Counted from the first letter of the stretch, positions 11,229 to 20,654 are shown. The stretch is DNA of 64,000 bases from Variovorax saccharolyticus (GCF_030316765.1 NZ_JASZYT010000001.1:558001-622000); one strand, 5' to 3'. Made by a program: numbers and translations. The notes: generated by a model not told the origin, from the sequence alone.

Positions 11229-11330
11229 GGGAGCGTGGGGGTCACCCAGGCCGGCGCCGGGCCGCCCCAAGGCGGCCTGCGGCCCCCTCGGGGGGCAGCG
11301 ACTACACGAAGTGAGGGAGCGTGGGGGTCA
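11152..11330. repeat. 86-bp tandem repeat (two copies plus seven bases) at a convergent gene junction
   Basis: Copy 1 spans 11152-11237 and copy 2 11238-11323, identical by eye, followed by GGGGTCA of a third. Each copy has the hairpin-forming CCCCCTCGGGGGG and the string CTACACGAAGTGAG. It fills the junction between the converging YihY/BrkB and SDR genes and ends three bases from the SDR stop codon. Related sequences are at about 13456-13560 and 33725-33850. Confidence 0.9.
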
Positions 11331-11332
11331 GT

Positions 11333-12091
11333 TCAGCGGGGGGCGAGGCGGATCGCGCCGTCGAGGCGGATCACCTCGCCGTTGAGCATGTCGTTCTCGA
11401 TGATGTGCTTCGCCAGCTTGGCGTAGTCCTCGGGCGTGCCCAGGCGCGAGGGGAAGGGCACGCTGGCGGCCAGCGCGTCCTGCACCTCCTGCGGCATGCC
11501 GAACAGCATCGGCGTGCCGAAGATGCCGGGGGCGATCGTCATGTTGCGGATGCCGCTGCGCGCCAGGTCGCGCGCGATCGGCAGGGTCATGCCGACCACG
11601 CCGCCCTTCGAGGCGCTGTAGGCGGCCTGGCCGATCTGGCCGTCGTAGGCCGCCACCGAGGCGGTCGAGATCAGGACGCCGCGCTCGCCGGTGGCCTCGG
11701 GTTCGTTCTTGCCCATCGCATCGGCCGCGAGACGGATCATGTTGAAGCTGCCGATCAGGTTGACCGTGACGGTCTTGCTGAACACCGCCAGCGCGTGCGG
11801 GCCGTTCTTGCCCACGGTCTTCTCGGCCGGCGCGATGCCGGCGCAGTTGACCAGGCCGACCAGCTTGCCGAGCTGCAGCGCCGCCGCCACCGCGGCCTGG
11901 CCGTCGGCTTCCTGGCTGACGTCGCACTTGACGAAGACGCCGCCGATCTCCTTGGCGACCGCTTCACCCTTGTCCGCCTGCATGTCGGCGATGACCACCT
12001 TGCCGCCGTTGGCGGCCAGCATGCGCGCCGTGCCTTCGCCGAGGCCCGAAGCGCCGCCGGTCACGATAAAAACCTTGCCGTTGATTTCCAT
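11333..12091 (-). CDS. SDR family dehydrogenase, 3-hydroxyacyl-CoA dehydrogenase type 2-like
   Basis: 252-residue classical short-chain dehydrogenase. It has the NAD-binding motif TGGASGLG, the [10 protein letters not shown] segment, the catalytic Ser ([10 protein letters not shown]) and the YSASKGG Tyr/Lys pair. The wording, with a long acceptor loop ([20 protein letters not shown]) and APGIFGTPM, matches the HSD10/3-hydroxyacyl-CoA dehydrogenase type 2 group that works in fatty acid or branched-chain amino acid breakdown. The ATG at 12091 has GGAGA eight bases upstream and was preferred to a TTG four codons earlier. A terminator separates it from the phasin gene. Confidence 0.88.
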   Translation of the reverse strand: MEINGKVFIVTGGASGLGEGTARMLAANGGKVVIADMQADKGEAVAKEIGGVFVKCDVSQEADGQAAVAAALQLGKLVGLVNCAGIAPAEKTVGKNGPHALAVFSKTVTVNLIGSFNMIRLAADAMGKNEPEATGERGVLISTASVAAYDGQIGQAAYSASKGGVVGMTLPIARDLARSGIRNMTIAPGIFGTPMLFGMPQEVQDALAASVPFPSRLGTPEDYAKLAKHIIENDMLNGEVIRLDGAIRLAPR

Positions 12092-12142
12092 GCCAATCTC
12101 CAAATGGTGTGGCGGCCATTATCGAAGACCTGTCGCGGCCAT

Positions 12143-12171
12143 AAAAAAAGGCCTCGTCCGAAGACGAGGCC
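12143..12171 (-). terminator. Rho-independent terminator of the phasin gene
   Basis: Perfect 9-bp stem GGCCTCGTC/GACGAGGCC with a CGAA/TTCG tetraloop, followed on the minus strand by seven T. It lies between the phasin stop and the SDR start, so the SDR gene needs its own promoter or read-through. A second, 6-bp dyad lies at 12210-12226. Confidence 0.85.
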
Positions 12172-12235
12172 CTGAATTGGATCCCGAAGGACCCAAGGAG
12201 ACAATCAGCGCCCGCTCGAGGCGGGCTTTTGAAAA

Positions 12236-12793
12236 TCAGCGCTTGCGGGTCGCGGTCTGAGCGGTGCTCTTGGCTGCGTTCACGGCGGTGGTCTGCACGG
12301 CCTGGAAGTTGGCTTCGGCAACGTCGGAAGCTTGCTTGACGGCCTTTTGCACCGATTCGAAAGCGTTGTTGGCAGCAGCCACGGCGCTCTTCATCACGGC
12401 GACGGCGGTTTCCGAACCGGCCGGGGCGTTCTTGGCGGCGCTGTCGACCAGGCCGACGAAGGCTTGCTGGGCTTCAGCGGCCTTGGCTTCGAAAGCCTTG
12501 GTGAACTCGGCGCCGGTGCCTTGGGCGATGTCGTACAGGTGACGGCTGTAGGCAGCGGTCTTCTCGGCCAGGGGCTGGAACAGGCTGGCTTGCAGCGACA
12601 GCAGTTCTTGCGCGTCCTTGACGCTCAGCAGGGCCTGGCTGGTGCCGGCGGCTTCGGTCAGGGCTGCCTTCGAGGCGGTCACATTCAGTTCGACCAGCTT
12701 TTCGACGCCTTCGAAAGCCTTGGTGGTCAGGCCGAACAGCGTTTCGAGGCCGGCTTTTTGCGAAGAGATGATTTGGTCGGCGGTGAGGGCCAT
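12236..12793 (-). CDS. phaP: Phasin family protein (PHA granule-associated)
   Basis: 185 residues, rich in Ala, Lys and Glu and almost wholly helical by composition. The N-terminus [38 protein letters not shown] is the hallmark of the betaproteobacterial phasin family. Phasins coat polyhydroxyalkanoate granules and control their number and size. The C-terminus has an Ala/Val/Lys-rich coiled segment ending ATRKR. The ATG at 12793 has GGAG about nine bases upstream. A good sigma-70 promoter and two copies of a 13-bp operator-like sequence lie upstream, consistent with control by the PHA-responsive repressor PhaR. No PHA synthase gene is in the window. Confidence 0.92.
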   Translation of the reverse strand: MALTADQIISSQKAGLETLFGLTTKAFEGVEKLVELNVTASKAALTEAAGTSQALLSVKDAQELLSLQASLFQPLAEKTAAYSRHLYDIAQGTGAEFTKAFEAKAAEAQQAFVGLVDSAAKNAPAGSETAVAVMKSAVAAANNAFESVQKAVKQASDVAEANFQAVQTTAVNAAKSTAQTATRKR

Positions 12794-12852
12794 GGTGGTG
12801 CTCCAGTTGAATTGAAAAGGTTGATTCACTCTTGAGCTGCCCCTCGACTGAT

Positions 12853-12924
12853 GTTGCGGTGCAGCATGGGCTCAAGTATAGGCAGCCACGGTTTTGGGAC
12901 AAGGGGTTTTTGTTGCGTTGCAGC
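12853..12924 (-). promoter_or_regulatory. Phasin promoter flanked by duplicated operator-like sites
   Basis: On the minus strand, -35 TTGTCC (12897-12902), a 16-bp spacer and -10 TATACT (12875-12880). Two copies of GTTGCGKTGCAGC (plus-strand reading; 12853-12865 and 12912-12924, start-to-start 59 bp) sit one just downstream of the -10 and one upstream of the -35. The motif contains the imperfect dyad TTGC...GCAA. Such TGC/GCA-rich dyads are the kind of site bound by PhaR; that assignment is inferred. Confidence 0.55.
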
Positions 12925-13020
12925 AATTTAGAACGTGTTTTCTAAAAGCGGTCAATGAGAATGTTCCGCAGGCGTGCGTTGAATTGCGGCCGCTTCGTCC
13001 GGCCGGCAAAATGCCGCGCC

Positions 13021-13455
13021 ATGAGCGCTAGACCCACCCCCCATTCCCGCAGCGGCTACCGAAGCTTTCGCAACATCCAGACGCGCTGGGCCGACAACGA
13101 CATGTACGGCCACGTCAACAACGTCGTCTACTACGCCTGGTTCGACACAGCCGTCAATTCGCTGCTCATCGAGCGCGGCGCGCTCGATATCCATGAAGGC
13201 ACGACGATCGGCTTCGTGGTGGAAACCCAGTGCAATTACTTCGCGCCGCTGGCCTTTCCGCAGACGATCGAGGCCGGCATCCGCGTGGCGCATGCCGGCA
13301 GCTCCAGCGTGCGCTACGAGATCGCGCTTTTCGCGCAAGGCGCCGAGACCGCTGCGGCGCAGGGCCACTTCGTGCACGTGTACGTCAACCGCGAGACGCA
13401 GCGCCCGGTGAAGCTGCCGCCGGCCCTCCAGGCGGTGATCGACAGCCTCAAATAG
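13021..13455 (+). CDS. Acyl-CoA thioesterase, 4HBT hotdog fold
   Basis: 144 residues. The segment TRWADNDMYGHVNNVVYYAWFD contains the catalytic Asp and the HVNN motif of the 4-hydroxybenzoyl-CoA thioesterase/YbgC family, followed by the central hotdog helix. It hydrolyses acyl-CoA thioesters in the cytoplasm; the acyl specificity cannot be read from sequence. ATG 13021 was chosen because the family N-terminus begins shortly after; an in-frame ATG at 12955 would add 22 basic residues. It is divergent from the phasin gene, and its 3' end abuts a dispersed repeat. Confidence 0.88.
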   Translation: MSARPTPHSRSGYRSFRNIQTRWADNDMYGHVNNVVYYAWFDTAVNSLLIERGALDIHEGTTIGFVVETQCNYFAPLAFPQTIEAGIRVAHAGSSSVRYEIALFAQGAETAAAQGHFVHVYVNRETQRPVKLPPALQAVIDSLK

Positions 13456-13560
13456 AAAAACCCCCACCAGGGCGCCCGCGGACCCGGCTTCGCCGGGCGG
13501 CAGGGAGCGCCACCGGTGGGGGTGGGCCGGCTACACGAAGTGAGCCAACCTGGGGGCGAG
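13456..13560. repeat. Dispersed intergenic repeat between convergent genes
   Basis: About 105 bp filling the space between the thioesterase stop and the stop of the converging small secreted protein. It contains GGCTTCGCCGGGC, a CCACCGGTGG dyad, GGGGGTGGGC, CTACACGAAGTG and CCAACCTGGGGGCGAG, all shared closely with the copy at 33725-33850 and partly with 11152-11330. Confidence 0.75.
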
Positions 13561-13962
13561 CTACATCTTCATCGCCTTGATGTCGGCCTTGCCCTTGGCT
13601 TCGTCGGCCTTGGCCTGCTTCTCGCAAGCGTTCTTGGCGTCGCCCTTCTGGTCGTCGCACATTTCCTTGGCGACTTCGTACTTGGCCTTCACCTTCTCTT
13701 CGGCCACGTTGCGTGCATGGCTGGGGCTGGGCTTGTATTGCTGTTCGAGTTCAGCCTTGGCGACGTTCTCGGTGCCCTTGGCCTGCTTCTCGCAGACATC
13801 CTTGGCGTTGTCCTTCATCGTGTCGCATTGCGCCTTGGCGACCTTGTAGTCGGCCTCGATCTTTTCCTTCGCGACCTTGTATTCGTCCTGGGTCAGGGCG
13901 CTGGCCTGGCCGGCCACCAGGCAGGTCGAGGCGATCGCGAGCATGAGCAGATGTTTCTTCAT
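13561..13962 (-). CDS. Small secreted Cys/Lys-rich protein, function unknown
   Basis: 133 residues with a Sec signal peptide (MKKHLLMLAIASTCLVAGQASA, predicted cleavage after ASA). The mature part is hydrophilic, helical in composition and built of two similar halves, each with the pattern VAK-x(2)-C-D-x(2)-K-x(2)-AK-x(2)-CEKQAK. The four Cys, two per half, could form disulfides in the periplasm. I do not recognise a named family. It is followed downstream by the dispersed repeat. The upstream neighbour is a CsbD-like stress protein on the same strand 43 bp away, so a stress-linked role is possible but unproven. Confidence 0.75.
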   Translation of the reverse strand: MKKHLLMLAIASTCLVAGQASALTQDEYKVAKEKIEADYKVAKAQCDTMKDNAKDVCEKQAKGTENVAKAELEQQYKPSPSHARNVAEEKVKAKYEVAKEMCDDQKGDAKNACEKQAKADEAKGKADIKAMKM

Positions 13963-14005
13963 TTGGATTCTCCAGAGTTATGAAATTAGGTGGTTGCGAG
14001 CGGGT

Positions 14006-14239
14006 TCAGACCCGTTCCATCCAGATCGCGGCGGGCGTGCGGCCATCGCGGCTTTCCCAGTCGGCGACCTGCTTTTCGGCCTCGTCCCGGCTGATGCCAT
14101 GACGCTCCTGGATGCGGCCGAGCAGCTGGTCGCGCTTGCCGGCGATGACGTCGAAATCGTCGTCGGTGAGCTTGCCCCACTGCTCCTTGACCTTGCCCTT
14201 GAACTGCTTCCAGTTGCCTTCGATGGTGTCCTTGTTCAT
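14006..14239 (-). CDS. CsbD family stress protein
   Basis: 77 residues. The opening MNKDTIEGNWKQFKGKVKEQWGKLTDDD is the CsbD-like signature (N-W-K-Q-x-K-G-x(2)-K-x(2)-W-G-K-L-T-D-D). The family is small, hydrophilic and induced by general stress in many bacteria; no enzymatic role is known. A strong ribosome binding site (AAGGAG) precedes the ATG by about seven bases. The C-terminus (ADWESRDGRTPAAIWMERV) is a short extension beyond the core. It probably shares a transcript with the secreted protein downstream. Confidence 0.88.
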   Translation of the reverse strand: MNKDTIEGNWKQFKGKVKEQWGKLTDDDFDVIAGKRDQLLGRIQERHGISRDEAEKQVADWESRDGRTPAAIWMERV

Positions 14240-14427
14240 GACCTATCTCCTTGAGAGTCTGAGGGTTTGCTCGCCGGTCAGAACGCTTGCTGGCCGGCGT
14301 GAACAGACTGTCGCTTCAGGCTGCCGGCGCCACGGTAGGACGCCCGGGGAAGGGGTCGTAGGCACTCGCCGACGGCGCCCGTGATAATCGAACGCACACC
14401 GAAATCCGGAGACCAGCGCGCCGCACC

Positions 14428-15645
14428 ATGATCATTCACAGCCTGCTCGACACCGACCTCTACAAGTTCACGATGATGCAGGTGGTCCTGCATCACTTTC
14501 CGGGCGCGCGAGTGGAGTACCGCTTCAAGTGCCGCAACCCCGGAATCGACCTCGCGCGCTTCGCCGTGCAGATCCGCGAAGAGGTGCGGCATCTCTGCTC
14601 GCTGCAGTTCCGTGAACCCGAGCTGAGCTACCTGCGCTCGATGCGCTTCATCAAGAGCGACTTCGTCGATTTCCTCGGGCTGTTCCGCCTCAACGAGAAG
14701 TACATCGACATCCTGCCGCTGCCCTCGGGCGAACTCGAGATCAGCATCAAGGGGCCGTGGCTGCACACCATCCTGTTCGAGATCCCGGTGCTGGCGATCG
14801 TCAACGAGGTGTACTTCCGCAACACCCAGCCGCAGCCCGACCTGGCCGAGGGCCGGCGCCGGCTCGAGACCAAGATCGCCCAGCTCCAGGACGCCCGCCT
14901 GGCCGACCTCAAGATCGCCGACTACGGCACGCGCCGGCGCTTCTCCAAGGACTGGCACGAGGAAGTGCTGCGCACGCTGTGCAGCCGGCTCGGCCCGGTC
15001 ACCACGCCGGCACCGCTGCACTCGGCCTCGAAGCTGCCGCAGCTCGCCGGCACCAGCAACGTGCTGTACGCGATGAAGCTCGGCCTGATCCCGCTGGGCA
15101 CCATGGCGCACGAATACCTGCAGGCCTGCCAGGCGCTGGGCCCGCGGCTGCGCGACAGCCAGGTCTTCGGCTTCGAGTCGTGGGCCCGCGAGTACCGCGG
15201 CGACCTCGGCATCGCGCTGTCCGATGTCTACGGCATGAGCGCCTTCCTGCGCGACTTCGATCTCTATTTCTGCAAGCTGTTCGACGGCGCGCGCCACGAC
15301 AGCGGCGACCCGTTCCAGTGGGGCGAGCGCATGCTGGCGCACTACATCGCCAACCGCGTCGACCCGCTGACCAAGACGCTGATCTTCAGCGATGGCCTCA
15401 CCGTGCCCAAGACCATCGAGCTCTACCAGCAGTTCCGCGGCCGTTGCCAGCTGGCTTTCGGCATCGGCACCAACCTCACCAACGACCTCGGCTACGAGCC
15501 CCTGCAGATCGTCATCAAGATGATTCGCTGCAACGACCAGCCGGTGGCCAAGCTGTCCGATACGCCGTCCAAGAACATGTGCGAGGACGAGCGCTACCTC
15601 GCCTACCTGCGCCAGGTGTTCGAGATCGCGCAGCCGGGCGCATGA
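14428..15645 (+). CDS. pncB: Nicotinate phosphoribosyltransferase
   Basis: 405 residues, the length of E. coli PncB. It converts nicotinate, PRPP and ATP to nicotinate mononucleotide in NAD salvage. The N-terminus [21 protein letters not shown] is diagnostic. [12 protein letters not shown] contains the histidine that is autophosphorylated in the family, and [15 protein letters not shown] and GIGTNLTND form the phosphoribosyl site. It begins a colinear run of genes; its stop overlaps the ATG of the antiporter (ATGA at 15642-15645), so the two are translationally coupled. Confidence 0.96.
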   Translation: MIIHSLLDTDLYKFTMMQVVLHHFPGARVEYRFKCRNPGIDLARFAVQIREEVRHLCSLQFREPELSYLRSMRFIKSDFVDFLGLFRLNEKYIDILPLPSGELEISIKGPWLHTILFEIPVLAIVNEVYFRNTQPQPDLAEGRRRLETKIAQLQDARLADLKIADYGTRRRFSKDWHEEVLRTLCSRLGPVTTPAPLHSASKLPQLAGTSNVLYAMKLGLIPLGTMAHEYLQACQALGPRLRDSQVFGFESWAREYRGDLGIALSDVYGMSAFLRDFDLYFCKLFDGARHDSGDPFQWGERMLAHYIANRVDPLTKTLIFSDGLTVPKTIELYQQFRGRCQLAFGIGTNLTNDLGYEPLQIVIKMIRCNDQPVAKLSDTPSKNMCEDERYLAYLRQVFEIAQPGA

Positions 15646-17072
15646 GGGGAGCGCATCTGTCGAGCCGATGGCTGCGCACGCTGGCCGCCGGTGCCTCCGC
15701 GATGGCCTTCCCGGCGCTTGCCGCCGCCGCCGATCTCGACGGCGGCAGCCTGTCGCCGCTGTGGGGCGTGCCCTTCGCCGGCATCCTGCTGTCGATCGCG
15801 CTGCTGCCGCTGCTGGCGCCGTCTTTCTGGCACCACCACTACGGCAAGGTGGCGGCCGCCTGGTCGCTGGCCTTCCTGCTGCCCTTCGCGGCGATCCATG
15901 GCGTCTCGCTGGCAGGTGCGCAACTGGTCCACGCCCTGCTGGCCGAGTACATCCCCTTCATCATCCTGCTGGCGGCGCTGTTCACGGTGGCGGGCGGGAT
16001 CCACATCCGCGGCAACCTGCGCGGCTCGGCAGGACTCAACACCGCGATCCTCGCGATCGGCGCGCTGCTGGCGAGCCTGATGGGCACCACGGGCGCCTCG
16101 ATGCTGCTGATCCGGCCGCTGATCCGGGCCAACGACAACCGCAGGCACAAGGTCCATGTGGTCGTGTTCTTCATCTTCATCGTCTCGAACGTCGGCGGCT
16201 CGCTGACGCCGCTCGGGGACCCGCCGCTGTTCCTCGGCTTCCTGAAGGGCATCGAGTTCTTCTGGACCGCGAAGCACATCCTCTTCGAAACCCTGTTCCT
16301 GGTCGGCGCGCTGCTGGCGCTGTTCTATGCGCTCGACCGCTGGTACTTCCGCAACGAAGGCGTCACGCCCTTCGACCCGACGCCCGACACCCGCAGCCTG
16401 GGCTTCGATGGGGCGATCAACTTCTGGCTGCTGGGCGGCGTGCTCTTTCTCGTGCTGCTCAGCGGCATCTGGAAGTCGCCCGTCAGCTTCGACATCTACG
16501 GCACGCCGGTCGGCCTGCCCGGCATCGTGCGCGATGTCGGGCTGGTGGCGATCACGCTGCTGTCGCTCAGGATCACCGCGCCGAAGGTGCACGCCGACAA
16601 CCAGTTCGGCTGGGAGCCGATGATCGAGGTGGCCAAGCTCTTCGCGGGCATCTTCCTCACCATCGTGCCGGTGATCGCGATGCTCAAGGCCGGGCTGGGC
16701 GGCCCCTTCGGCGCCGTCGTCGCGGCCGTGACCCGGCTCGACGGCCAGCCCGATCCGGCGATGTACTTCTGGGCCACCGGCATCCTGAGCTCTTTCCTCG
16801 ACAATGCGCCGACCTACCTGGTGTTCTTCAACACCGCCGGCGGCGATCCGCAGGCGCTGATGACCACCTACGCGACGACGCTGGCGGCGATTTCGGCCGG
16901 CGCCGTGTTCATGGGCGCCAACACCTACATCGGCAACGCGCCCAACCTGATGGTCAAGGCCATCGCTGAAAGCCGCGGCGTGCGCATGCCGAGCTTCTTC
17001 GGCTACATGCTGTGGTCGGGCGCGATCCTGATCCCGCTGTTCATCCTCACCACCTTCATCTTCTTCCGTTGA
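15642..17072 (+). CDS. Sodium:proton antiporter, NhaD/ion-transporter superfamily
   Basis: 476 residues with a cleavable-looking N-terminus ([17 protein letters not shown]) and about 11-12 further hydrophobic helices. The segments [15 protein letters not shown] and [21 protein letters not shown] are the paired signature of the NhaD/CitM/ArsB ion-transporter fold, and [13 protein letters not shown] is the second half-site. It should exchange Na+ (or Li+) for H+ at the inner membrane. ATG 15642 overlaps the pncB stop. The next gene starts two bases after its stop. Confidence 0.87.
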   Translation: MRGAHLSSRWLRTLAAGASAMAFPALAAAADLDGGSLSPLWGVPFAGILLSIALLPLLAPSFWHHHYGKVAAAWSLAFLLPFAAIHGVSLAGAQLVHALLAEYIPFIILLAALFTVAGGIHIRGNLRGSAGLNTAILAIGALLASLMGTTGASMLLIRPLIRANDNRRHKVHVVVFFIFIVSNVGGSLTPLGDPPLFLGFLKGIEFFWTAKHILFETLFLVGALLALFYALDRWYFRNEGVTPFDPTPDTRSLGFDGAINFWLLGGVLFLVLLSGIWKSPVSFDIYGTPVGLPGIVRDVGLVAITLLSLRITAPKVHADNQFGWEPMIEVAKLFAGIFLTIVPVIAMLKAGLGGPFGAVVAAVTRLDGQPDPAMYFWATGILSSFLDNAPTYLVFFNTAGGDPQALMTTYATTLAAISAGAVFMGANTYIGNAPNLMVKAIAESRGVRMPSFFGYMLWSGAILIPLFILTTFIFFR

Positions 17073-17074
17073 CC

Positions 17075-18061
17075 ATGACCAAAGCCAAAGTCCTCGTCGC
17101 CCGTTCGATCTTTCCCGAGACCATCGCCCGGCTCCAGGCCCACTTCGAGGTCGAGTCCAACCAGGCCGACGACAACTGGAGTTCGGCCCAGCTGATCGAG
17201 AAGCTGCAGGGCAAGCAGGGCGTGTTCACCACCGGCAGCGAGCGCATCGACGGCGCGCTGCTCGCGGCCTGCCCCGAGCTGAAGATCTGCGCCAACATGG
17301 CGGTCGGCTACAACAACTTCGACCTCGACGCCATGACCGCCCGCGGCGTGCTGGGCACCAACGCACCCGACGTGCTGACCGAGACCACGGCCGACTTCGG
17401 CTTCGCGCTCCTGATGGCGACGGCGCGGCGGATTGCCGAAAGCGAGCATTTCCTGCGCGCGGGCAAGTGGAAGAAGTGGAGCTACGACATGTTCTCGGGC
17501 TCCGACATCCATGGGTCGACGCTCGGCATCATCGGCATGGGACGCATCGGGCAGGGCATCGCCAGGCGCGGCGCGCTCGGCTTCGGCATGAAAGTGATCT
17601 ATCACAACCGTTCGCGCCTCGATGCCGCGCTCGAGGCCGAATGCAAGGCCAGCTACGTCGGCAAGGAAGAGCTCCTGAAGACCGCGGACCACGTGGTGCT
17701 GGTGGTGCCCTACACGCCGGCCTCGCACCACACCATCGGCGCCGCCGAACTGGCACTGATGAAGCCGACCGCGACCCTGGTCAACATCGCGCGCGGCGGC
17801 ATCGTCGACGACGCGGCGCTCGCGGCCGCGCTGCGCGAACGGCGCATCGCCGCGGCCGGCCTCGACGTCTTCGAAGGCGAGCCCCAGGTGCATCCGGAGC
17901 TGCTCACCGTGCCCAATGTCGTGCTGACACCGCATATCGCCAGCGCGACGGTGCCGACGCGGCGCGCGATGGCCGACCTCGCGGTCGACAACCTGATCGG
18001 CTTCCTGGTCGATGGCAAGCCCGTCACGCCGCTGAATCCCGCCGTGCTGGCCGGGCGCTGA
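17075..18061 (+). CDS. D-2-hydroxyacid dehydrogenase (glyoxylate/hydroxypyruvate reductase type)
   Basis: 328 residues of the D-isomer-specific 2-hydroxyacid dehydrogenase family. The coenzyme domain has LGIIGMGRIGQGIARR (GxGxxG). The catalytic Arg lies in NIARGGIVDD, the Glu in LDVFEGEP and the His in LTPHIASAT. The absence of a clear phosphate-excluding acidic residue (VIYHNRSR after strand beta-B, with Arg) favours NADPH, as in GhrB. It would reduce glyoxylate, hydroxypyruvate or a 2-ketoacid such as 2-ketogluconate. The ATG is two bases beyond the antiporter stop, within the same run of genes. Confidence 0.9.
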   Translation: MTKAKVLVARSIFPETIARLQAHFEVESNQADDNWSSAQLIEKLQGKQGVFTTGSERIDGALLAACPELKICANMAVGYNNFDLDAMTARGVLGTNAPDVLTETTADFGFALLMATARRIAESEHFLRAGKWKKWSYDMFSGSDIHGSTLGIIGMGRIGQGIARRGALGFGMKVIYHNRSRLDAALEAECKASYVGKEELLKTADHVVLVVPYTPASHHTIGAAELALMKPTATLVNIARGGIVDDAALAAALRERRIAAAGLDVFEGEPQVHPELLTVPNVVLTPHIASATVPTRRAMADLAVDNLIGFLVDGKPVTPLNPAVLAGR

Positions 18062-18067
18062 AGCGCC

Positions 18068-19414
18068 GTGCTCGAACTCTGGATCCTGCTGGCCCTCGCG
18101 GCCTTGAATGTCGCGCTGGTGCTGTGGCTGCTCCTGCGCCCTGCGCCGGCGCCCGACCAGGCAGCGCTGATCGCCGCGCTGGCTGCCGGCAACGAGCGCG
18201 TCGAGCGCGGGCTGCGGCGCGAAATCGGTGAAAGCGCCCGCGGCGCCAGGCAGGAGACCGCACAGGCCTTCGCCACCTTCCAGCAGGCCCTGCTGCACCA
18301 GGGGGCCGAATCCACGCGGACCCAGAACGCGCAGATCGACGCCTTCGCGCAGCAGCTCACGCTGCTGCAGAAGACGCTGGCCGACACGCTGAACACGCAG
18401 CTGCAGGGCTTGAGCGAAGCCAACGCGCGCCGGCTCGCCGAGGTGCGCGCGACGATGGAAACCCAGCTCGCCCAACTGCAGCAGAGCAACACGGCGAAGC
18501 TCGACGAGATGCGCAAGACGGTCGACGAGAAGCTGCAGAGCACGCTCGAGGCCCGGCTCGGCGAGAGCTTCAAGCAGGTCGCCGACCGGCTCGAGCAGGT
18601 GCACAAGGGCCTGGGCGAGATGCAGTCGCTGGCCGTCGGCGTCGGCAGCCTGCAGCGCGTGCTGACCAACGTGAAGACCCGCGGCGTGTTCGGCGAGGTG
18701 CAGCTCGAGGCGCTGCTGGAGCAGGTGCTGACCGCCGAGCAGTTCGCCCGCCAGGTCGAGACCAAGCCGCGCAGCGGCCAGCGGGTCGATTTCGCGGTCC
18801 GCTTCCCGGGCCGCGGCGGCGACGGCGCACCGGTGTGGCTGCCGATCGATGCCAAGTTCCCACGCGACGACTACGAGCGCCTGATCGACGCCCACGAGCG
18901 CGCCGATGCCCCCGCCGCCGAACTGGCGGCCAAGGCGCTCGAGGCGCGCATCCGCAGCGAGGCGCGGTCGATTGCCGACAACTATCTGGCGGCGCCGCAC
19001 ACCACCGACTTCGCGATCCTGTTCCTGCCGGTCGAAAGCCTCTACGCCGAGGTGCTGCGCCGGCCCGGCCTGATGGACGCCATCCAGCGCCAGCACCGCG
19101 TGACGCTGGCCGGCCCGACCACGCTGCTGGCCATGCTCAACAGCCTGCACATGGGCTTTCGCACGCTGGCGCTCGAGCATCAGGCCTCCGAGGTCTGGAA
19201 GGTTCTGGGCGCGGTCAAGACCGAGTTCGAGCGCTACGGCGAATGGGTGGCGCGGATCAAAGAGCAGGTGGCCAAGGCCTCCGACACGCTCGACAAGGCC
19301 GACACCCGCGCCAAGCAGATGCGGCTGGCCTTGCGCAAGGTCGAGGCGCTGCCCGAGGCGCAGACGCAGGCCTTGCTGCCGTCTGCCGACGACGAGGGCG
19401 ACGCAACGCCGTGA
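18068..19414 (+). CDS. rmuC: DNA recombination protein RmuC
   Basis: 448 residues beginning with GTG. One N-terminal hydrophobic helix (LWILLALAALNVALVLWLLL) anchors it, followed by a coiled coil (about residues 50-180, rich in Gln, Glu and Lys) and the RmuC domain (TNVKTRGVFGEVQLEALLEQVL, then VWLPIDAKFPRDDYERL and FLPVESLYAEVL). RmuC proteins limit inversions at inverted repeats and have a nuclease-like fold. It lies six bases after the dehydrogenase stop in the same direction. Confidence 0.94.
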   Translation: MLELWILLALAALNVALVLWLLLRPAPAPDQAALIAALAAGNERVERGLRREIGESARGARQETAQAFATFQQALLHQGAESTRTQNAQIDAFAQQLTLLQKTLADTLNTQLQGLSEANARRLAEVRATMETQLAQLQQSNTAKLDEMRKTVDEKLQSTLEARLGESFKQVADRLEQVHKGLGEMQSLAVGVGSLQRVLTNVKTRGVFGEVQLEALLEQVLTAEQFARQVETKPRSGQRVDFAVRFPGRGGDGAPVWLPIDAKFPRDDYERLIDAHERADAPAAELAAKALEARIRSEARSIADNYLAAPHTTDFAILFLPVESLYAEVLRRPGLMDAIQRQHRVTLAGPTTLLAMLNSLHMGFRTLALEHQASEVWKVLGAVKTEFERYGEWVARIKEQVAKASDTLDKADTRAKQMRLALRKVEALPEAQTQALLPSADDEGDATP

Positions 19415-19430
19415 ACGTCGTCCCGTCGCC

Positions 19431-19465
19431 CGAAGGCGTTGGCAGCGCAGTGCGAAGCGCGGATC
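19431..19465 (+). repeat. Short dispersed motif before the MFS gene
   Basis: The stretch contains CGAAGGCG followed by GCGCAGTGCGAAGCGCGGA. A near copy (GAAGGGGG, then CGCAGTGCGCAGCACGGA) lies at 59499-59535 before hmuU. Both sit in the gap just ahead of a downstream gene on the same strand. Confidence 0.5.
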
Positions 19466-19472
19466 CCGGCCC

Positions 19473-20654
19473 ATGAACCCAGGACTGCTTCGCCTCATCC
19501 TCGCCCAGGTCTGCCTGCATGCGGCGATGACCGGCACCCGGCTGGCGGCGCCGCTGCTGGCCTTGCGTGATGGCTACAGTCCGGCGGCGGTCGGGATGCT
19601 GCTGGCCTTGTTCGCGCTGACGCAGGTCTTCCTGGCGCTGCCGGCCGGGCGTTTCGCCGACCGCCACGGCCTGCGGCGGCCGCTGGGCATCGCGGTGGCC
19701 GCCGCGACCAGCGGTGCCGCCCTGGCGGCCGCCTGGCCGGTGTTCCCGGTGCTTTGCCTGGCGGCCCTGCTGACCGGCGGCGCCACCGGCATCGCCGTGA
19801 TCGCGCTGCAGCGCCATGTCGGCCGCGCGGCCACCAACCCGACCGAACTCAAGCAGGTGTTCAGCTGGCTGGCGATCGCGCCGGCCGCGGCCAATTTCGT
19901 CGGGCCTTTCGCCACCGGCCTGCTAATCGACCATGCCGGGCCGGTGCCCGGCGACCTGGTCGGCTTTCGGGTGGCCTTCGGGCTGCTGGCCCTGTTGCCG
20001 ATCGCCTGCTGGCTGCTGGCGCGCGGAACCGCCGAGCTGCCCCTGTCGCGTCCGGCCGCCGGCGCGCCCAAGCCGCGGGCCTGGGACCTGCTCGGCCAGC
20101 CGATGTTCCGGCGCCTGCTGTTCGTGAACTGGCTTCAGTCCGCATCCTGGGACGTCCACACCTTCGTGCTGCCGCTGCTGGGGCACGAGCGCGGACTCAG
20201 CGCCTCGATGATCGGAACCATCCTCGGCGCCTTCGCGGTGGCGGCAGCCGGCATCCGCCTGGTGCTGCCGCTGGTGGCCTCGCGCTTCAGCGAGCGCGGC
20301 GTGATCGCGGCGGCCAACGTGGTCACGGCGCTGGTGTTCGCGGTCTATCCGCTGATGGGTTCGGCGCTCGGCATGGGCGCCTGCTCGGTGGTGCTCGGCA
20401 TCGCGCTCGGCGCCGTGCAGCCGATGGTGATGAGCATGCTGCACCAGATCACGCCGCATGCGCGGCACGGCGAGGCGCTGGGCCTCCGCGTGATGACGCT
20501 CAACGCATCGAGCGTCGCCATGCCGATGCTGTTCGGCGCCGCCGGTGCCTTCATCGGCGTCGCCGGCGTGTTCTGGGTCGTCGGTGGCGTGGTGGCGCTG
20601 GGCACCCGCTCGGTGTTCGGCCTGCGGGTGCCGCGCAGCGAAGCCACGCACTGA
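19473..20654 (+). CDS. MFS transporter
   Basis: 393 residues with about 12 hydrophobic helices. The loop between helices 2 and 3 has the MFS motif A form GRFADRHGLRRPLG. The helix 7-8 loop has the weaker equivalent SRFSERG. The substrate is unknown; the compact size is usual for small-molecule exporters. It follows rmuC by 58 bp and ends 40 bp before the convergent LOG-family gene; a TGCCCC/GGGGCA dyad without a T run lies in that gap. Confidence 0.85.
   Translation: MNPGLLRLILAQVCLHAAMTGTRLAAPLLALRDGYSPAAVGMLLALFALTQVFLALPAGRFADRHGLRRPLGIAVAAATSGAALAAAWPVFPVLCLAALLTGGATGIAVIALQRHVGRAATNPTELKQVFSWLAIAPAAANFVGPFATGLLIDHAGPVPGDLVGFRVAFGLLALLPIACWLLARGTAELPLSRPAAGAPKPRAWDLLGQPMFRRLLFVNWLQSASWDVHTFVLPLLGHERGLSASMIGTILGAFAVAAAGIRLVLPLVASRFSERGVIAAANVVTALVFAVYPLMGSALGMGACSVVLGIALGAVQPMVMSMLHQITPHARHGEALGLRVMTLNASSVAMPMLFGAAGAFIGVAGVFWVVGGVVALGTRSVFGLRVPRSEATH

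Noticed and set aside
17003-19537. Open frame of about 840 codons on the minus strand
   Set aside because: Antisense to the hydroxyacid dehydrogenase and rmuC genes, both firmly identified.
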